Source of the DNA: Neurospora tetrasperma FGSC 2508
Lineage: Eukaryota; Ascomycota; Sordariomycetes; Sordariales; Sordariaceae
Assembly: GCF_000213175.1 (NCBI RefSeq)
Contig: NW_009799102.1
Location: 1,855,627-1,919,626 of the forward strand
DNA length: 64,000 bases
Direction: 5' to 3'
The notes beneath the pieces are model-generated. The model had not been told where the DNA came from, did no database searches, and saw only the letters and a program-made list of their open reading frames with translations. Position numbers and translations under genes: made by a program. This document shows positions 39,331 to 49,532 of this stretch, in pieces. Within the stretch, counting starts at the first letter, position 1, and each line of letters opens with the position of its first letter.

Positions 39331-39689
39331 TACCGTCACCCGGAGGGGACCCGGAGACTAAGTTGGAGACCCAAGGGACGACAAGGCAGGGCGTGATTGC
39401 TAAATTGCTTGCAGCCTCACAGCCAACTTACCCACCTCTTCCCGCATCCTCTCCTTCCAGCTTTCTTGTCCGTGACTACAAGACACAACGACCTTTTCTT
39501 TGACGACGACTCTAGTTGTGACGTACTCGTTGTTAATACTACCACTGCCAATAACGATAACAACCACAACAACAACCAACAACAACTGCGCTTCTACCAC
39601 TGTATGCGCTTTACATCCAGGAGCTAGCTAGCTACCCTTCTCCAGCAACATCTTCGCACAAACACACACTTACACAACCATCATCACAA

Positions 39690-40735
39690 ATGGCTTCCAC
39701 TGTGACACCCGAGGGTGAGTCTGATTTTGATCACCCTCTCAAGATCGCATCGCATGCCTCTACCATGAGCTGCGGTTCCTGTCGCACTGTATATACGCAA
39801 GTTGCTGACAAGGGATTCCAATCCTACAGTTCGCTGGGCCCAGCGCTCTTCTGCTACCGACCCCGAGAGCAACTTCATCTACCTCACCATTAGCGTTCCC
39901 GACGTCCCTACTTCCAACCTCAAGCTCGACCTTAAGCCCACTGGTCTCGTCTTCACCGGCCACTCCGACACCCTCAAGAAGACCTACCATGTCGAGCTCG
40001 AGTTCTACGCCGAGATTGACCCTGCTGCGAGCCAGGTCAACCACACGGCCCGTGATGTCGAGATGAAGCTCCGCAAGAAGGAGCTTGATGCTCATTACTG
40101 GCCCCGTCTCCTCAAGGAGCCCAAGAAGGTTCACTTCCTCAAGACCGACTTCGACAAGTGGGTTGATGAGGACGAGCAGCACGAGGCCGCTGAGGATGAC
40201 TTCAGCAACTTTGGCGGTATGGGTGAGTACTAGTTCTTTAACCCTTGTTCCCCCACCCGCTTGTGACCTGATTCTGCTGCGCCACCCGTCGCATATCTCT
40301 CGAGCCAAAGCCCCTGTCCCATCCTTATTCAAACCGAAACTAAATATATCGTGTACCTACAGGAGGAATGCCTGGTATGGGTGGTATGGGTGATATGGGT
40401 GGCATGGGTGGTATGGGTACGTACACTTCCAGCTGAACGGGGAGGGGCATATGGCACCGACCATACCCGAGACAACGCGGACACCTCCAAGAGCCATCTA
40501 GCGGCTGTGCGCTCTCCTAGTGATACTGGTCAATATGCTAACTCGAATTCACACAGGTGGTGACTTCGGCGGTATCGACTTCTCCAAGCTGGGCGGTGCT
40601 GGTTTGCCCGGCGGCGACGATGAGGAAGACTCCGACGATGACATGCCTCCTCTCGAGGGCGAGGGCGAGGCTGATAAGGCCGAGGAGGCAAAGGATGCCA
40701 AGGAGACTGTCGACACGTCAAAGGAGGCTGCGTAA
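39690..40735 (+). CDS. sba1: p23/Sba1 family Hsp90 co-chaperone
   Basis: Four exons (39690-39714, 39830-40222, 40363-40416, 40557-40735) give 216 residues. The first encodes only MASTVTPE plus one base, and the introns are 115, 140 and 140 nt with GT-AG ends. A CS/p23 fold spans residues ~9-125 from VRWAQRSS through the family signature WPRLLKEPKKVHFLKTDF and DKWVDEDE, which contacts the ATP-bound Hsp90 N domain. A flexible Gly/Met tail (GGMPGMGGMGDMGG) and an acidic end (DDEEDSDDDMPPLEGEGE) follow, as in other p23 proteins. It stabilises closed Hsp90 and slows ATP hydrolysis during client maturation in cytosol and nucleus. Heat-shock-like sites lie upstream. S. pombe Wos2 is the closest named relative type. 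Confidence 0.96.
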
Positions 40736-40942
40736 ATACTCATAAAGTAATAGGCATACCCAAGATCCATGGTAATGGGCTTTAATGTTTAGAACTGGGC
40801 ATTGGGAATAACGACAGGATTTACTTACACATACCCTCCCATTCCCCAATGCTTCGGGGGTGGAATATTGACGATGGATGATTAGCTGGAACGGTTTTTA
40901 TGGAGTCCTTTGATTTCGGTATCTAGCAGGATCTTGCAGCGA

Positions 40943-41770
40943 ATGGAATCATGCTCATTTTTGTCTAGGGAACCCTCGATCCCGAATTTGCACCATGTAT
41001 GTGACAGTTGTGGGCTTGTATCTTCCCCAAGAACAAAGGCTTGCGTCTACCCCTTGTCGCCGAATGTCTGCTTATTATCGGCGGTTTCAGCTCGGTGTGT
41101 CCCTTCTCGTATCATCCTTTCCGTTTTTGCGGCGCTTCTGCGAAGCAGGTCTTGGGAAACCGGTGGAAGTTCAAAAGGTACAAACTACTTGGTTGGCTCT
41201 CTTTTCGAGTCGAATGTCCGCCCTTCGCCATCGGTTCATTCTCGCTCCTCATTGCTTCACCACTACCGGAAACGGGATGCAGTGCTTTCGAGTGAGGCTG
41301 CGGATCCATCGCATCGGTACCCTATTGTCGTTCGTCTTTCAGAAGCAGCACGACGGGAATATCGCAAACCGTTATTGCGATGTCTTGCTCCCAACAAGAT
41401 CAGTGGCTTATTTTCCGGTCGAGGGCATGACCTCCAGTCAGATTCGGGTTCTTCGGATCAGTCCTACGGCGAGTGTCTCTCAAATGGGAGGTTTCATCTG
41501 CCTCCTCCCATCGCTGATGTTGCTTCTTTTCCGGCGATGAGGCACGCCGACATTGCTACCATGTCGCCCCGGTGTCGTGCCGCTCGATGTTCAGTGTTGA
41601 TACCCCGGCGATCGACACAGCTGCTGTTCCCTCACCCTGGAAGTCGTTCAAACACTTTACCGCCAGGATCCTCAACCGTTACACTGATCTAGCCCCTTTT
41701 GAAGTAAGTATCTGAACTTATCCATCTTTCGTCACCCTACCTCCACACTACTCAACGCTCCTAGATGTAG
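40943..41770 (+). CDS. Candidate spliced gene, structure unresolved
   Basis: Two long plus-strand frames overlap here: one from ATG 40943 (open to about 41692) and one from ATG 40995 (to 41540). A third frame covers about 41515-41703 and ends in VPSPWKSFKHFTARILNRYT...LAPFE. That frame meets a good intron at 41704-41764 (GTAAGT donor, CTCAAC branch, TAG acceptor) followed directly by ATG TAG. One model joins 40943-41472, 41595-41703 and 41765-41770 (214 residues), but its first intron has a weak GTGTCT donor and no clear branch site. A frameshift or pseudogene is equally possible. No domain is recognised. The terminal intron is the main evidence for transcription on the plus strand. Confidence 0.3.
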
Positions 41771-41866
41771 CATCTGTGATGCCAAGCTGTGATGACCATC
41801 TAGTATGCGTTGGAATCGGGATAGGAATGATCAGAAAAAGGAAGGTCGCCAGGAACACTAAACAAC

Positions 41867-42070
41867 ATGATTCAGACCCACAGAAAGCCAACTGATCCAG
41901 ATGCTCCGGTGAACCCTCGAGCCACCACTGTTGGGTGGAAGCGGTGGGCGATAGTGTTTACTCTCGTGTCGTTACTGTGCTTGCTGCTGGTTTCTCATCT
42001 CGCTTCTCACCAAAATAGCGCCTGTTCCTCTTGCATTCCAGCTTGTCTCGGACAAACCTGGGGCACTTGA
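41867..42070 (+). CDS. Possible small single-pass membrane protein
   Basis: A 67-residue frame from ATG 41867 with a favourable A-rich context. It has a polar N-terminal half (MIQTHRKPTDPDAPVNPR) and one hydrophobic segment at about residues 28-47 (WAIVFTLVSLLCLLLVSHL), then a short Cys-containing tail. It could also be one exon of a longer gene, since CAG precedes codon 4 and several donors follow. No homolog is recognised and it may be a chance frame. Confidence 0.25.
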   Translation: MIQTHRKPTDPDAPVNPRATTVGWKRWAIVFTLVSLLCLLLVSHLASHQNSACSSCIPACLGQTWGT

Positions 42071-42929
42071 ACTCGAGATCTAGCAGCTTTGCGGTACTTA
42101 CAAAATATATTTGTTTACAGGCCTCCTCGTATAAGTGAATTCGCAGACCACATATAAAACTACTCGTTTCCTTTGGCCAATCCATTCCCATTTTGCTTTT
42201 TTGAGATACACCCAATACCCGCCGTAGCTGGAACAGCTGCACTTTGAATATACAGACTGCGCTTGGACCTAGAGGAGAACAAGTTGCAACAACTTCTTCT
42301 TACTCATCCGAACCTAAAGACAATATACGGAAAGAAGTGGTGGACAACTGCAGGGGTGAATTGTATCATCACTGAGAACGGACACAAGGTTAGTCGAACA
42401 TCATCAATAAGTTATCAACTTTCTTAGTTTCACTTTTTCAACAATCACCGTGAAGCGTTGTGAGGGGCTCGAAGAGCTTAGTGTGGCTGTTTAGAGGAGA
42501 TTCTTCTCATTGGACACTCAAAGGCACGCACGAGAGTGACCATATTTTCCACTTGCCTTTGTTGAGATCCTATCTGCCAATATTGGTGTCATGTGTCTCA
42601 CTTACTCCTGACAGCCTCGTCTACGACTTTCTATAATATTCATGTCCTCTGTTTCTGTCGTTCCCCTGTTCTTCCCGGTTTTATCATCATTGTCACAATA
42701 GTCATAATTCACACACTATCCAACCAACGCCAAGTTACTTACACCATTTCACAGATTGAAGCCACACCCATCAAGTTACAACCTTCAACTCCAAGTGTCA
42801 ACAACAAGTCACTCGATCTTCGCTCCTGTCATCTTCAAGACAAAACAAACAAGAATCCAAACCCAACAACCAAAACCAGGCACGAACAAACCCTAAGACC
42901 AGAGCAACCACATCCGCCCAGCTCCAAAC
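42071..42929. other. Upstream region of the Ser-rich gene at 42930
   Basis: The last ~200 bases are A/C-rich and G-poor, typical of Neurospora 5' leaders. A 217-codon plus-strand frame (42593-43246) crosses it and overlaps the next gene in another frame. It starts from a non-ATG codon and looks like a shadow. Nothing else is supported. Confidence 0.5.
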
Positions 42930-43274
42930 ATGGCCTCTACCACCACCTCCTCCCGACGAAGCTCATCCTCCTCCAACTTCAGCACCACCACCAGCAGCAG
43001 AAGCGGTTCACATTTCTCTCACTGTTCACACCCACACCATTCTTCGACGTCATCGCCTTACTCGAGCACCGCCTCCAGCTTCGCAGGTATAGGCCCTACC
43101 ATCACCATCAATACCACCTCCAGCGCGGCCAGCAGCCGCTCTTCCTCCTCCCCATCGTCACCTTCATCAGCATCGGTTTCCTATACAGCTGGAGAGGCCG
43201 CGAGGGATGCACAGATGGGAGCATCTATCTTGGCTTGGCCGGCTGATGAGGAGTGGATTGCTCCAAAAATCTGA
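42930..43274 (+). CDS. Small Ser/Thr-rich hypothetical protein
   Basis: A single-exon 114-residue protein from ATG 42930 with a CCAAACATGGC context. Residues 1-85 are very rich in Ser and Thr (MASTTTSSRRSSSSSNFSTT), with a His/Ser patch (SHFSHCSHPHHSS). The last ~30 residues are different and more ordered (YTAGEAARDAQMGASILAWP, ending DEEWIAPKI), and that is the most likely conserved part. The long A/C-rich leader and codon bias support expression. It resembles the 18-kb Ser-rich protein only in composition. No function can be assigned. Confidence 0.6.
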   Translation: MASTTTSSRRSSSSSNFSTTTSSRSGSHFSHCSHPHHSSTSSPYSSTASSFAGIGPTITINTTSSAASSRSSSSPSSPSSASVSYTAGEAARDAQMGASILAWPADEEWIAPKI

Positions 43275-44379
43275 GAGCGTATGAGGGAGGTAGAATTGGT
43301 TGGCCGGAGGGGTATATCGTACATGTCGGAGAAAGGGCGTTTTGGTCATTTTTAGGACGACGGTGCTCATACAAAGTAAAACGGACATAGGAACGGAAGT
43401 GGGGAGGGAATAACACAGTTACAGGGGAAATGTGATATAAAGGAGCTTACTTGGGAATGGCAAATATTGATTATGTGCTTGACAGTGCCTGCTAGACAGG
43501 TTACCAGTCGCCATTATCACGGCTTTCGACAGAGGATGCTTTGGGATCAGCTCAACACATGGCCATATGTACCTAGTTGCACGTAATGGAGCTTGTCAAG
43601 CCAACAACACCAAGTGGTTATTTCATTCCATGTAGCGAGAGCCTCGCAAACTTTCCCAGAGCGGATAGACATAAACTGGTTCTGATGGCTCTCGTAACAG
43701 GTAGGTCGTGTAAATAGCGGGGGTAATACGGTAAGGGAAGGGTCGGACATACTTATTATATTCAGTCGTCGCTTTTTCCATCTCTACAGCGTATTATTAC
43801 CCCCATAACAATCGATGGCCAAGTATGAACGAATGACAAACCCTCAGAGAACTTCCTCAACCTACATCATGGACCTCTAACACATACACCATCCATCCCT
43901 ACGTAGGAACCCTCGAGTGACGAGTGACCTGTATGTACCAGCCCGTCTGGACCCTCTTGGTCAACACCACTCTGCAATCTCAGAATAAAGATGACGGGCA
44001 TTAGAAGTAATTCAAGACCACCACGCCAAGGCAGTATTGTACTTGACACCTTAACCCTATTCACGAACGGACTCGCGCAAGTCACCCACCCTTGGCGAAT
44101 CCACCAAGAATGAACCGGCTATTTTACTGAGAGAGACAATAGCATCAACTGAATACTCGAAACTCTTGCTGCAAAACATTACAGGTATTACTACAAACAT
44201 TTGTATCCATCCTTGAGCTCTTGTCAAAACTTCGCCCTTCATTTAGGGAGTATTTGAGCAACAACTCTAGGAAACCAAGTTACAGCCCATGCGCATTTAC
44301 TTCCACCGCCTCTTACGTCTCTGAGAACACCACCACCACCACCACTACCCTCCGGCACACCAACCAATTACAAACTAAG
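43275..44379. other. Intergenic region before the Cys/Lys-rich gene
   Basis: Contains short overlapping frames only. Bases from about 44221 upstream of the next ATG stay open in its frame but begin at TTG and read as Thr-rich leader with an (ACC)n tract near 44329-44347. No gene is supported. Confidence 0.5.
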
Positions 44380-44613
44380 ATGTGTACCAAACACTTTGTC
44401 GACTCCTACTGCACCTCCTGCGACGAGCTCGTGCAAGGCCGATCGACAGAAAGCCCTTGCAAACCAAAATACAGAGGAGAGCACTTGGGACACTGCGCGG
44501 CAGGCATCGAAAGCAATACTGTTACCGAAGCCGTGGTGTGCAAGAACTGCGAGAGGAAGCAGAGGAAGATGGAGAAGAAGAAGAAGGACAAGGGAAAGGA
44601 GAAGGACAAATAG
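44380..44613 (+). CDS. Small Cys-rich protein with poly-Lys tail
   Basis: A 77-residue single-exon protein from ATG 44380. Paired cysteines and a histidine occur in MCTKHFVDSYCTSCDELVQG, then PCK, GHC and VVCKNCERKQR, a pattern that could bind one or two zinc ions. The last 20 residues are almost wholly Lys, Glu and Asp (KMEKKKKDKGKEKDK). Short proteins starting MC-x-K with similar Cys spacing are common and uncharacterised in filamentous ascomycetes. That family link is from memory and not tested here. No signal peptide is visible, so it is probably intracellular or nuclear. Confidence 0.7.
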   Translation: MCTKHFVDSYCTSCDELVQGRSTESPCKPKYRGEHLGHCAAGIESNTVTEAVVCKNCERKQRKMEKKKKDKGKEKDK

Positions 44614-45469
44614 CAGCAATGTGGTTGTAGTTCTACTTCCGTGTGTGAATGAGGAGGAACTGCCGCTTACTGAATCGCGAAGGAATCGCAGGAAAGGGTG
44701 TCCTCTTATCAGCACGTGGAGCATGATTTACGTTCGTGGCAGAATTTGGGGCATTATGACATCAACTTCAATCCGCCTTTTTCTGCCCGGAAGCGCTCGA
44801 GGTTCCTCGATCAATGCTGATCTAGCTGCTTGAGCGTCCTCTTCTTATCTGGGGGTGCACAATTTACCCTCCGCAGATAGCTTTCTGTAAAATACAGAAA
44901 GGCAACGCCCTTCGCACGCTTAATTTAGTCGTGACTTGCGATGTGAAAAGGGCCACTGTGGATATTGCTCCCGCTTCGCTAACATGTATGCCCGTTACGC
45001 TCCAACAATTCAGTAGCAGAGGCGAGCTATTTGTGTGAAATTATATTCATCGCCTTGGGGTACTGGGAGGGGCGGGAAACGCTCAATAGGCGACCAAAGG
45101 ATGAGTAACAAAGTGCTGATAACAACACCAAATTGTGACCCCTGGCCCTTTGGCAGACGCGTCCTGCCGCAGTCCATCTTCCATCAAAGGGACCGTAAAC
45201 GACAGGAGCGAGATGGTAGGTCGCGGCGAACCGGTCGCAGATCATACAGTATTCGCTAATAGAATAGTAGTGGAGAGGCGATAACTGAAGGTCGTCGTGA
45301 GTCTGGAAAAAATTTCATCAAGCTGTTGACCTAAGCTGTAGACCCTGCCCGAACCCGAAATAAAATAGTAAAACAATCATAGACAATCCGAAATCCGTCA
45401 AACAAAATTGTCGCTGAAGCTGGCATTCGCTGTCATCGACTGTTGCTGTTCCTCATGCATACCCTTCGT
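44614..45469. other. Convergent intergenic region between the Cys-rich gene and yra1
   Basis: Holds the 3' ends of a plus-strand and a minus-strand gene. Small inverted repeat CTTTCTGTAAAATACAGAAAG lies at 44880-44900. No gene or RNA is supported. Confidence 0.5.
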
Positions 45470-47176
45470 TCAAAGAATCTCATCCTCCATGGGAGCATCA
45501 CCACCGTTGGCAGCGGCCGGCGCGGCTCCGGTGGCGTTGTCAGTGGTGCCACTCTCGAAGTAGTCAGCCATCTCAGAATCCAATTCCTCGACAGTCTTCT
45601 TGGCAGGGCGGGCGCTACGAGGGCGACGGGGACCCTTCTTGCTGCCAGGCTTAGCAGCAGCAGCACCCTTGGGGGCGTTGGCGGCATGCTTGACAGTGGC
45701 GGCAGACTTGGGCTGGGCCTTGGGCTGTGTGATGCGCTGAGTCAGGCTCTTGGGCTGAGGGATCAACTCAGCATTGGAAACAACGACCTCGACCTGGGGG
45801 AACGTTAGAAAAGCCAGAACCAGAAGATTTATATGATGGAGAATGAGCGTACCTTGACCGGGCGGTTGTCGATCAGGAGACCGTTGAGAGTGTTGTACGC
45901 CTTGGTAGCACCATCGGCGTGGTGGAAGGTGATATGAGCAATACCGCGGCTAGTGCCTCCGGGCCCATACGAAAGTTCCACCCTCTTGACCTGTCCAATA
46001 GCTTGCTGGAAGTATTCCTATCACAGGGTAATTCGTGGTTAGCGTCGTGCGCCAGTTTCAGTGTGGTCGTGTTCGTAACGGTTCGGTTTCAAATCGGTCA
46101 AAGCCAGGGCATTGTCTCGAGCCGGCCCAACACTAGGATATAGCCAGAGCAGCGCGCGTATTCTCCGGGTCAACAACACCAGCAACTGGCAGGTGAGCCT
46201 AAAATCCAACACTCACTAGAGCCATCCATACGATCCGATGCGTCCGGGCTCACAGCCCGTAGAGCAGTAGGACGTGTGAAGGAATCCAGTTATGCCAGAC
46301 AATCCAAGCATGGTCCAGTTGATGTGATGCCGTCCTCTCGTAGAATTCCCCAACAACCACGATGCTAGACCCCGGTTCCCCGGAGTTGTAAATCCCCTGA
46401 TGGACCAGAACCCCCCCGAAATCGTCCAACCAGGACATGGGAAACAGAGCCTCGAACATTGCTCACTGCGTGGCGCGCTGGGGTGCAAAAATCGACTTCG
46501 AGGTGACCAGCCAGGAAGAGATAATGCATAACCCCCCAGCTAGGCTCCCATACAAGATTTGTCTGCCGGATCCTGCACTGCTTGTCCCTTTCCGAACCAG
46601 AGGCGCTTGCCAGCCACCACAATGATAAGGAGGGGAGAGCGTGACTGCGATCTGCTCAACTCGCAACATGACGAAATGTATTGACACACGTCAGGGAGGA
46701 GCAATCAACGGCAGTCTTGATGGCCTAGTGCCGATTTGCAATAAACGACCGTCCCGACCGCCCAGTGGAGAAAACGACGCCGATTGGATACGCCACGGAA
46801 GAGGGATGTCGATAAAAGTCTGAAGGCTAAATGGCCTCATCGGTAATAACATACCTTGATCTGGCCTTCGGAAACGTCCTTGGGCTGCGATGGGAGTTAG
46901 CGGTGAAGGATGCTACGCAGGAGAAAGGTGGAGGACGCGACTCACCAGGTTGCTGACGACAATCTTGCTCTCGCCGGTAAGACCAGCACTCTTCGCGGGC
47001 GCCGGCTTGGCAGCGTTGCGAGCGGGCTTTGTGTTCTTTTGGATACCGCCAGCGGGAGCAGCATTGGTGGGCTTACCGCCAGCCGAGCGGCGGCCTCCAC
47101 GGCCGCGGGCGTTGGACTTACCGCGGCGCTGAGTGGAGAGAATCTCGTCGAGAGACTGGTCGAGCTTTCCGGACAT
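45470..47176 (-). CDS. yra1: mRNA export adaptor Yra1 / Aly (REF family, S. pombe Mlo3-like)
   Basis: Four exons (47176-46946, 46884-46855, 46017-45853, 45793-45470) give 249 residues. The N-terminal REF box (KLDQSLDEILSTQRR) and the C-terminal REF box (KKTVEELDSEMADYFE) bind the Sub2/UAP56 helicase. Between them, Arg/Gly-rich basic sequence flanks one RRM at residues ~70-142 (KIVVSNL as RNP2, then GTSRGIAHITF as RNP1). The protein couples spliced mRNA to the Mex67 export receptor in the nucleus. Exon 2 is a 30-base microexon encoding PKDVSEGQIK inside the RRM. Intron 2 is 837 nt, about ten times the usual size here, and interrupts the RRM. Yeast YRA1 also has an oversized intron used for autoregulation. 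Confidence 0.95.
46018..46854 (-). other. Oversized 837-nt intron 2 of yra1
   Basis: Donor GTATGT at 46854 and acceptor TAG ending at 46018, with a clear CGCTAAC branch site about 22 bases before the acceptor. The two exons it separates encode contiguous RRM residues (EGQIK then EYFQQAIG), so the join is secure. The centre contains no long coding frame and no box C/D or H/ACA pattern that I could recognise. Retention would soon introduce stop codons. Confidence 0.9.
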
Positions 47177-48609
47177 TATGTCGGTGGGTTGCTGGAAAGT
47201 GATTTAGAAGTGGTGAGAAAGACGAGACGCGTGGTCAAGGTGGCTTCAGAGATTAGGAAGCGCGGACGGGCTCAAATGCGCAGTAGAGCTGGCGAAGGTC
47301 GCGTTGGGCAGAAGAATGATAGGGAGGTCAGGTTACGACTCGCTGGTAGCGCAAGGTCGCGTGAAGTCGAAGCGGAGCAAGAGTCGCGCTGCAACGGAAA
47401 AGGTGCAGCGACACTGTGATCTGATCGACTCGAATGGCAAGTGGAAATGGACGTGGTCAGGCTGACGAAGTTGGATGCAGTCCTGCGAGCAATGAAAAGA
47501 ATATGGGTCTTGAGCGGATGGGCTTTATCGGTGATGGACTTTGGCTTTGGCGGTGATGGTAGGTTGTGTTGGGAAATAGGTGGTGTTGTTTGGGTGATAA
47601 AGTGGTGAATGGGCGAGAGAGGTGAACGAGGGGGGGGGGGGGCGGAGGAGGGAGTAGAAACCGGTGTCCGCCCAGAATTTGAGGGAGAACCGACGGGGAC
47701 CGGAGCCACCTCGCTGCGCTTTCGTCAAGGCTTGGCAGGCTGAGCAGGCTCCCGCCCATACTTGCGGCCACACGCGCCTGTCCTGAACAACATCCAACGT
47801 GACGGGATCCTTGCCGCACTGGCCACCCCACCGCTTTGGCTTCGCTCAGAAGGGGAAAGAACAGGCATGGCCAATCACAGCCTTGTGGCAATCGCTTTGG
47901 CTGATGGCACTCATTGGTACGCTAATCTCTTTGGGGCTAGACCCATCCCTCCTGACGCAGCTGGGCTGTTTTGTTATCGTACCGGTACCTGCGATGGCGG
48001 GATACCCAACTCTCCGAGACGTGTCACCACTTCCAGGGACCCTTTGGAGCTGTGTGTCCTTGTTTCCATGTGTTCTTATCCCACACACTCCAAGCTTGCT
48101 TCTTCAGGGACGTTTGCAATTGACCTCTTTCACAAGCGGAAACAAAGAACGACCCTTTCGCATATAACAAAAGAACAAACTATATTATCAGTCAGTCATG
48201 CTATTCGGAGCGTTTGGCAGTTCTCTGCTGACTGGTGACATGATATACCATGATCCGAACAAAAACTGAAATCCAGTGCGAGAGTCTGCTCCTATGCATT
48301 GGGTCAACCATGGGGTATCAACCGACTCTGACCCATTCAATCCTCCTAGGCCCGAAACCTCGTCGCTTTCCTCGCTGCTTTGTCCCTGTATTCCTTTTGT
48401 GGTTCCGGGGTTTCCTTCCCTTGCATATCGGTTGCGCCTGGGACCTGCTCTGTCCTGCACTGAAGGAAGAGCATTCTGTAGGCTGTCTGTCTCCCGTCCT
48501 TTTCGGCCTCGCCCCAACCAAATGTCCCAAGGGCGGGACAAGCTGTATCCTGCCGTTTGTGAAATATAGTCTCCGTCTTCGTACCGTACAATTTTGCGGA
48601 CGCTGTGTC
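47177..48609. other. Upstream region of yra1 and 3' flank of ost4
   Basis: Contains a run of about 13 G near 47630-47642 and C/T-rich leader on the minus strand. Overlapping frames on both strands (up to 158 codons) show no domain. I see no gene. Confidence 0.5.
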
Positions 48610-48780
48610 CTATTTTGCCTTGGTCGGGGCCGGTGCCACCTTTGTTGCCTTCTTCTCCTGGACAACATCGGTTTCGAGATCTTCGGCATTGGTTTCGAGG
48701 AAGTGGTGGAGAACAATAAGAACCATGGCCGCGCACCCGAGAACGATGGCGAGACGGTAAAGTTCAGCGTCAGAAATCAT
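48610..48780 (-). CDS. ost4: Oligosaccharyltransferase mini-subunit Ost4
   Basis: A 56-residue protein from ATG 48780. MISDAELYRLAIVLGCAAMV begins the family signature: a two-to-three residue lumenal start after MISD, then a single transmembrane helix (residues ~7-26), then LHHFLETNAEDLE. Ost4 lies in the ER membrane and ties the catalytic Stt3 to Ost3/Ost6 in N-glycosylation. The frame stays open upstream to an ATG at 48882 (34 extra residues, Ser/Thr-rich, no homology expected). I prefer the internal start because all Ost4 proteins begin with MISD or MIT-like sequence. The Lys/Ala/Pro tail of about 20 residues is longer than in yeast. Confidence 0.88.
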   Translation of the reverse strand: MISDAELYRLAIVLGCAAMVLIVLHHFLETNAEDLETDVVQEKKATKVAPAPTKAK

Positions 48781-49532
48781 TGTGTCGTTGGCGTAGGAAA
48801 AGTCTGTGTCGGGTATTCGTTCGGTGCCGTAACTGGTAGCTGTAGACTTGTTGCGACTCGCAATGCTTGGAGGGGAGTTCAAGTGGGTCCAAAGGGCGCT
48901 GTTCTGCTGCTCAAGGAACTGTCAATCGGACGGCTGGGCAGAGAAAAGAAAATGCCGTGCTCACTTTTTCTTGGTGATGCCAATCGCACTAGCTGTTCTG
49001 CACCGGGAGGACCGCAAATTCGAAAGTGATGATGCCGATTGTCGGGTGTTATGGACAGCTTTCCACCTTGAGGGCCGCGACGCAGCATCGATGTATCGGT
49101 ACATCTCTATCCGTTCATTTACAAGAGGACCCGACAGTCACGTGGACGGACCCAAGCTGAAGGAAGGACCTCTTCTTTCGTTATACCGGCTGCGCTGCCC
49201 GGGCCAACGTCAGGGCTTCTGTGGGCGGACACCCCAGCGCTTTAAATCCCGGGCGGCGTCAGTGGGCCCATTTGGTTCGAGTTGTTTCAACCCACCCACT
49301 TCGAATTGCCTCCAAGAAACTCTCCAGAGAGTTGATCGAGATCCCCGCCTTCGTCTGCAAATCTTTTGAAGGTCGCTGCGACAACACGCTCTATTTACGA
49401 CCTACGCGCTGCCACCACCCCAGCTGCGACAGCAACTCGATATAACATACATACGTGATCCATTAACTTGCGCATCACGACACACACACACAAACTCTAC
49501 TCTCTGGTCCCCGATCGCGACATTTGCCCACC
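48781..49532. other. Divergent promoter region between ost4 and tma46
   Basis: Shared upstream DNA of ost4 (minus) and tma46 (plus). The 100 bases before the tma46 ATG are C/A-rich leader. A 259-codon plus-strand frame (48250-49029) runs antisense through ost4 into this region and has no domain, so I treat it as a shadow. Confidence 0.55.

Noticed and set aside
48250-49029. 259-codon plus-strand frame
   Set aside because: Runs antisense through the well-supported ost4 gene, and its Cys/Leu-rich translation is typical of a shadow frame.
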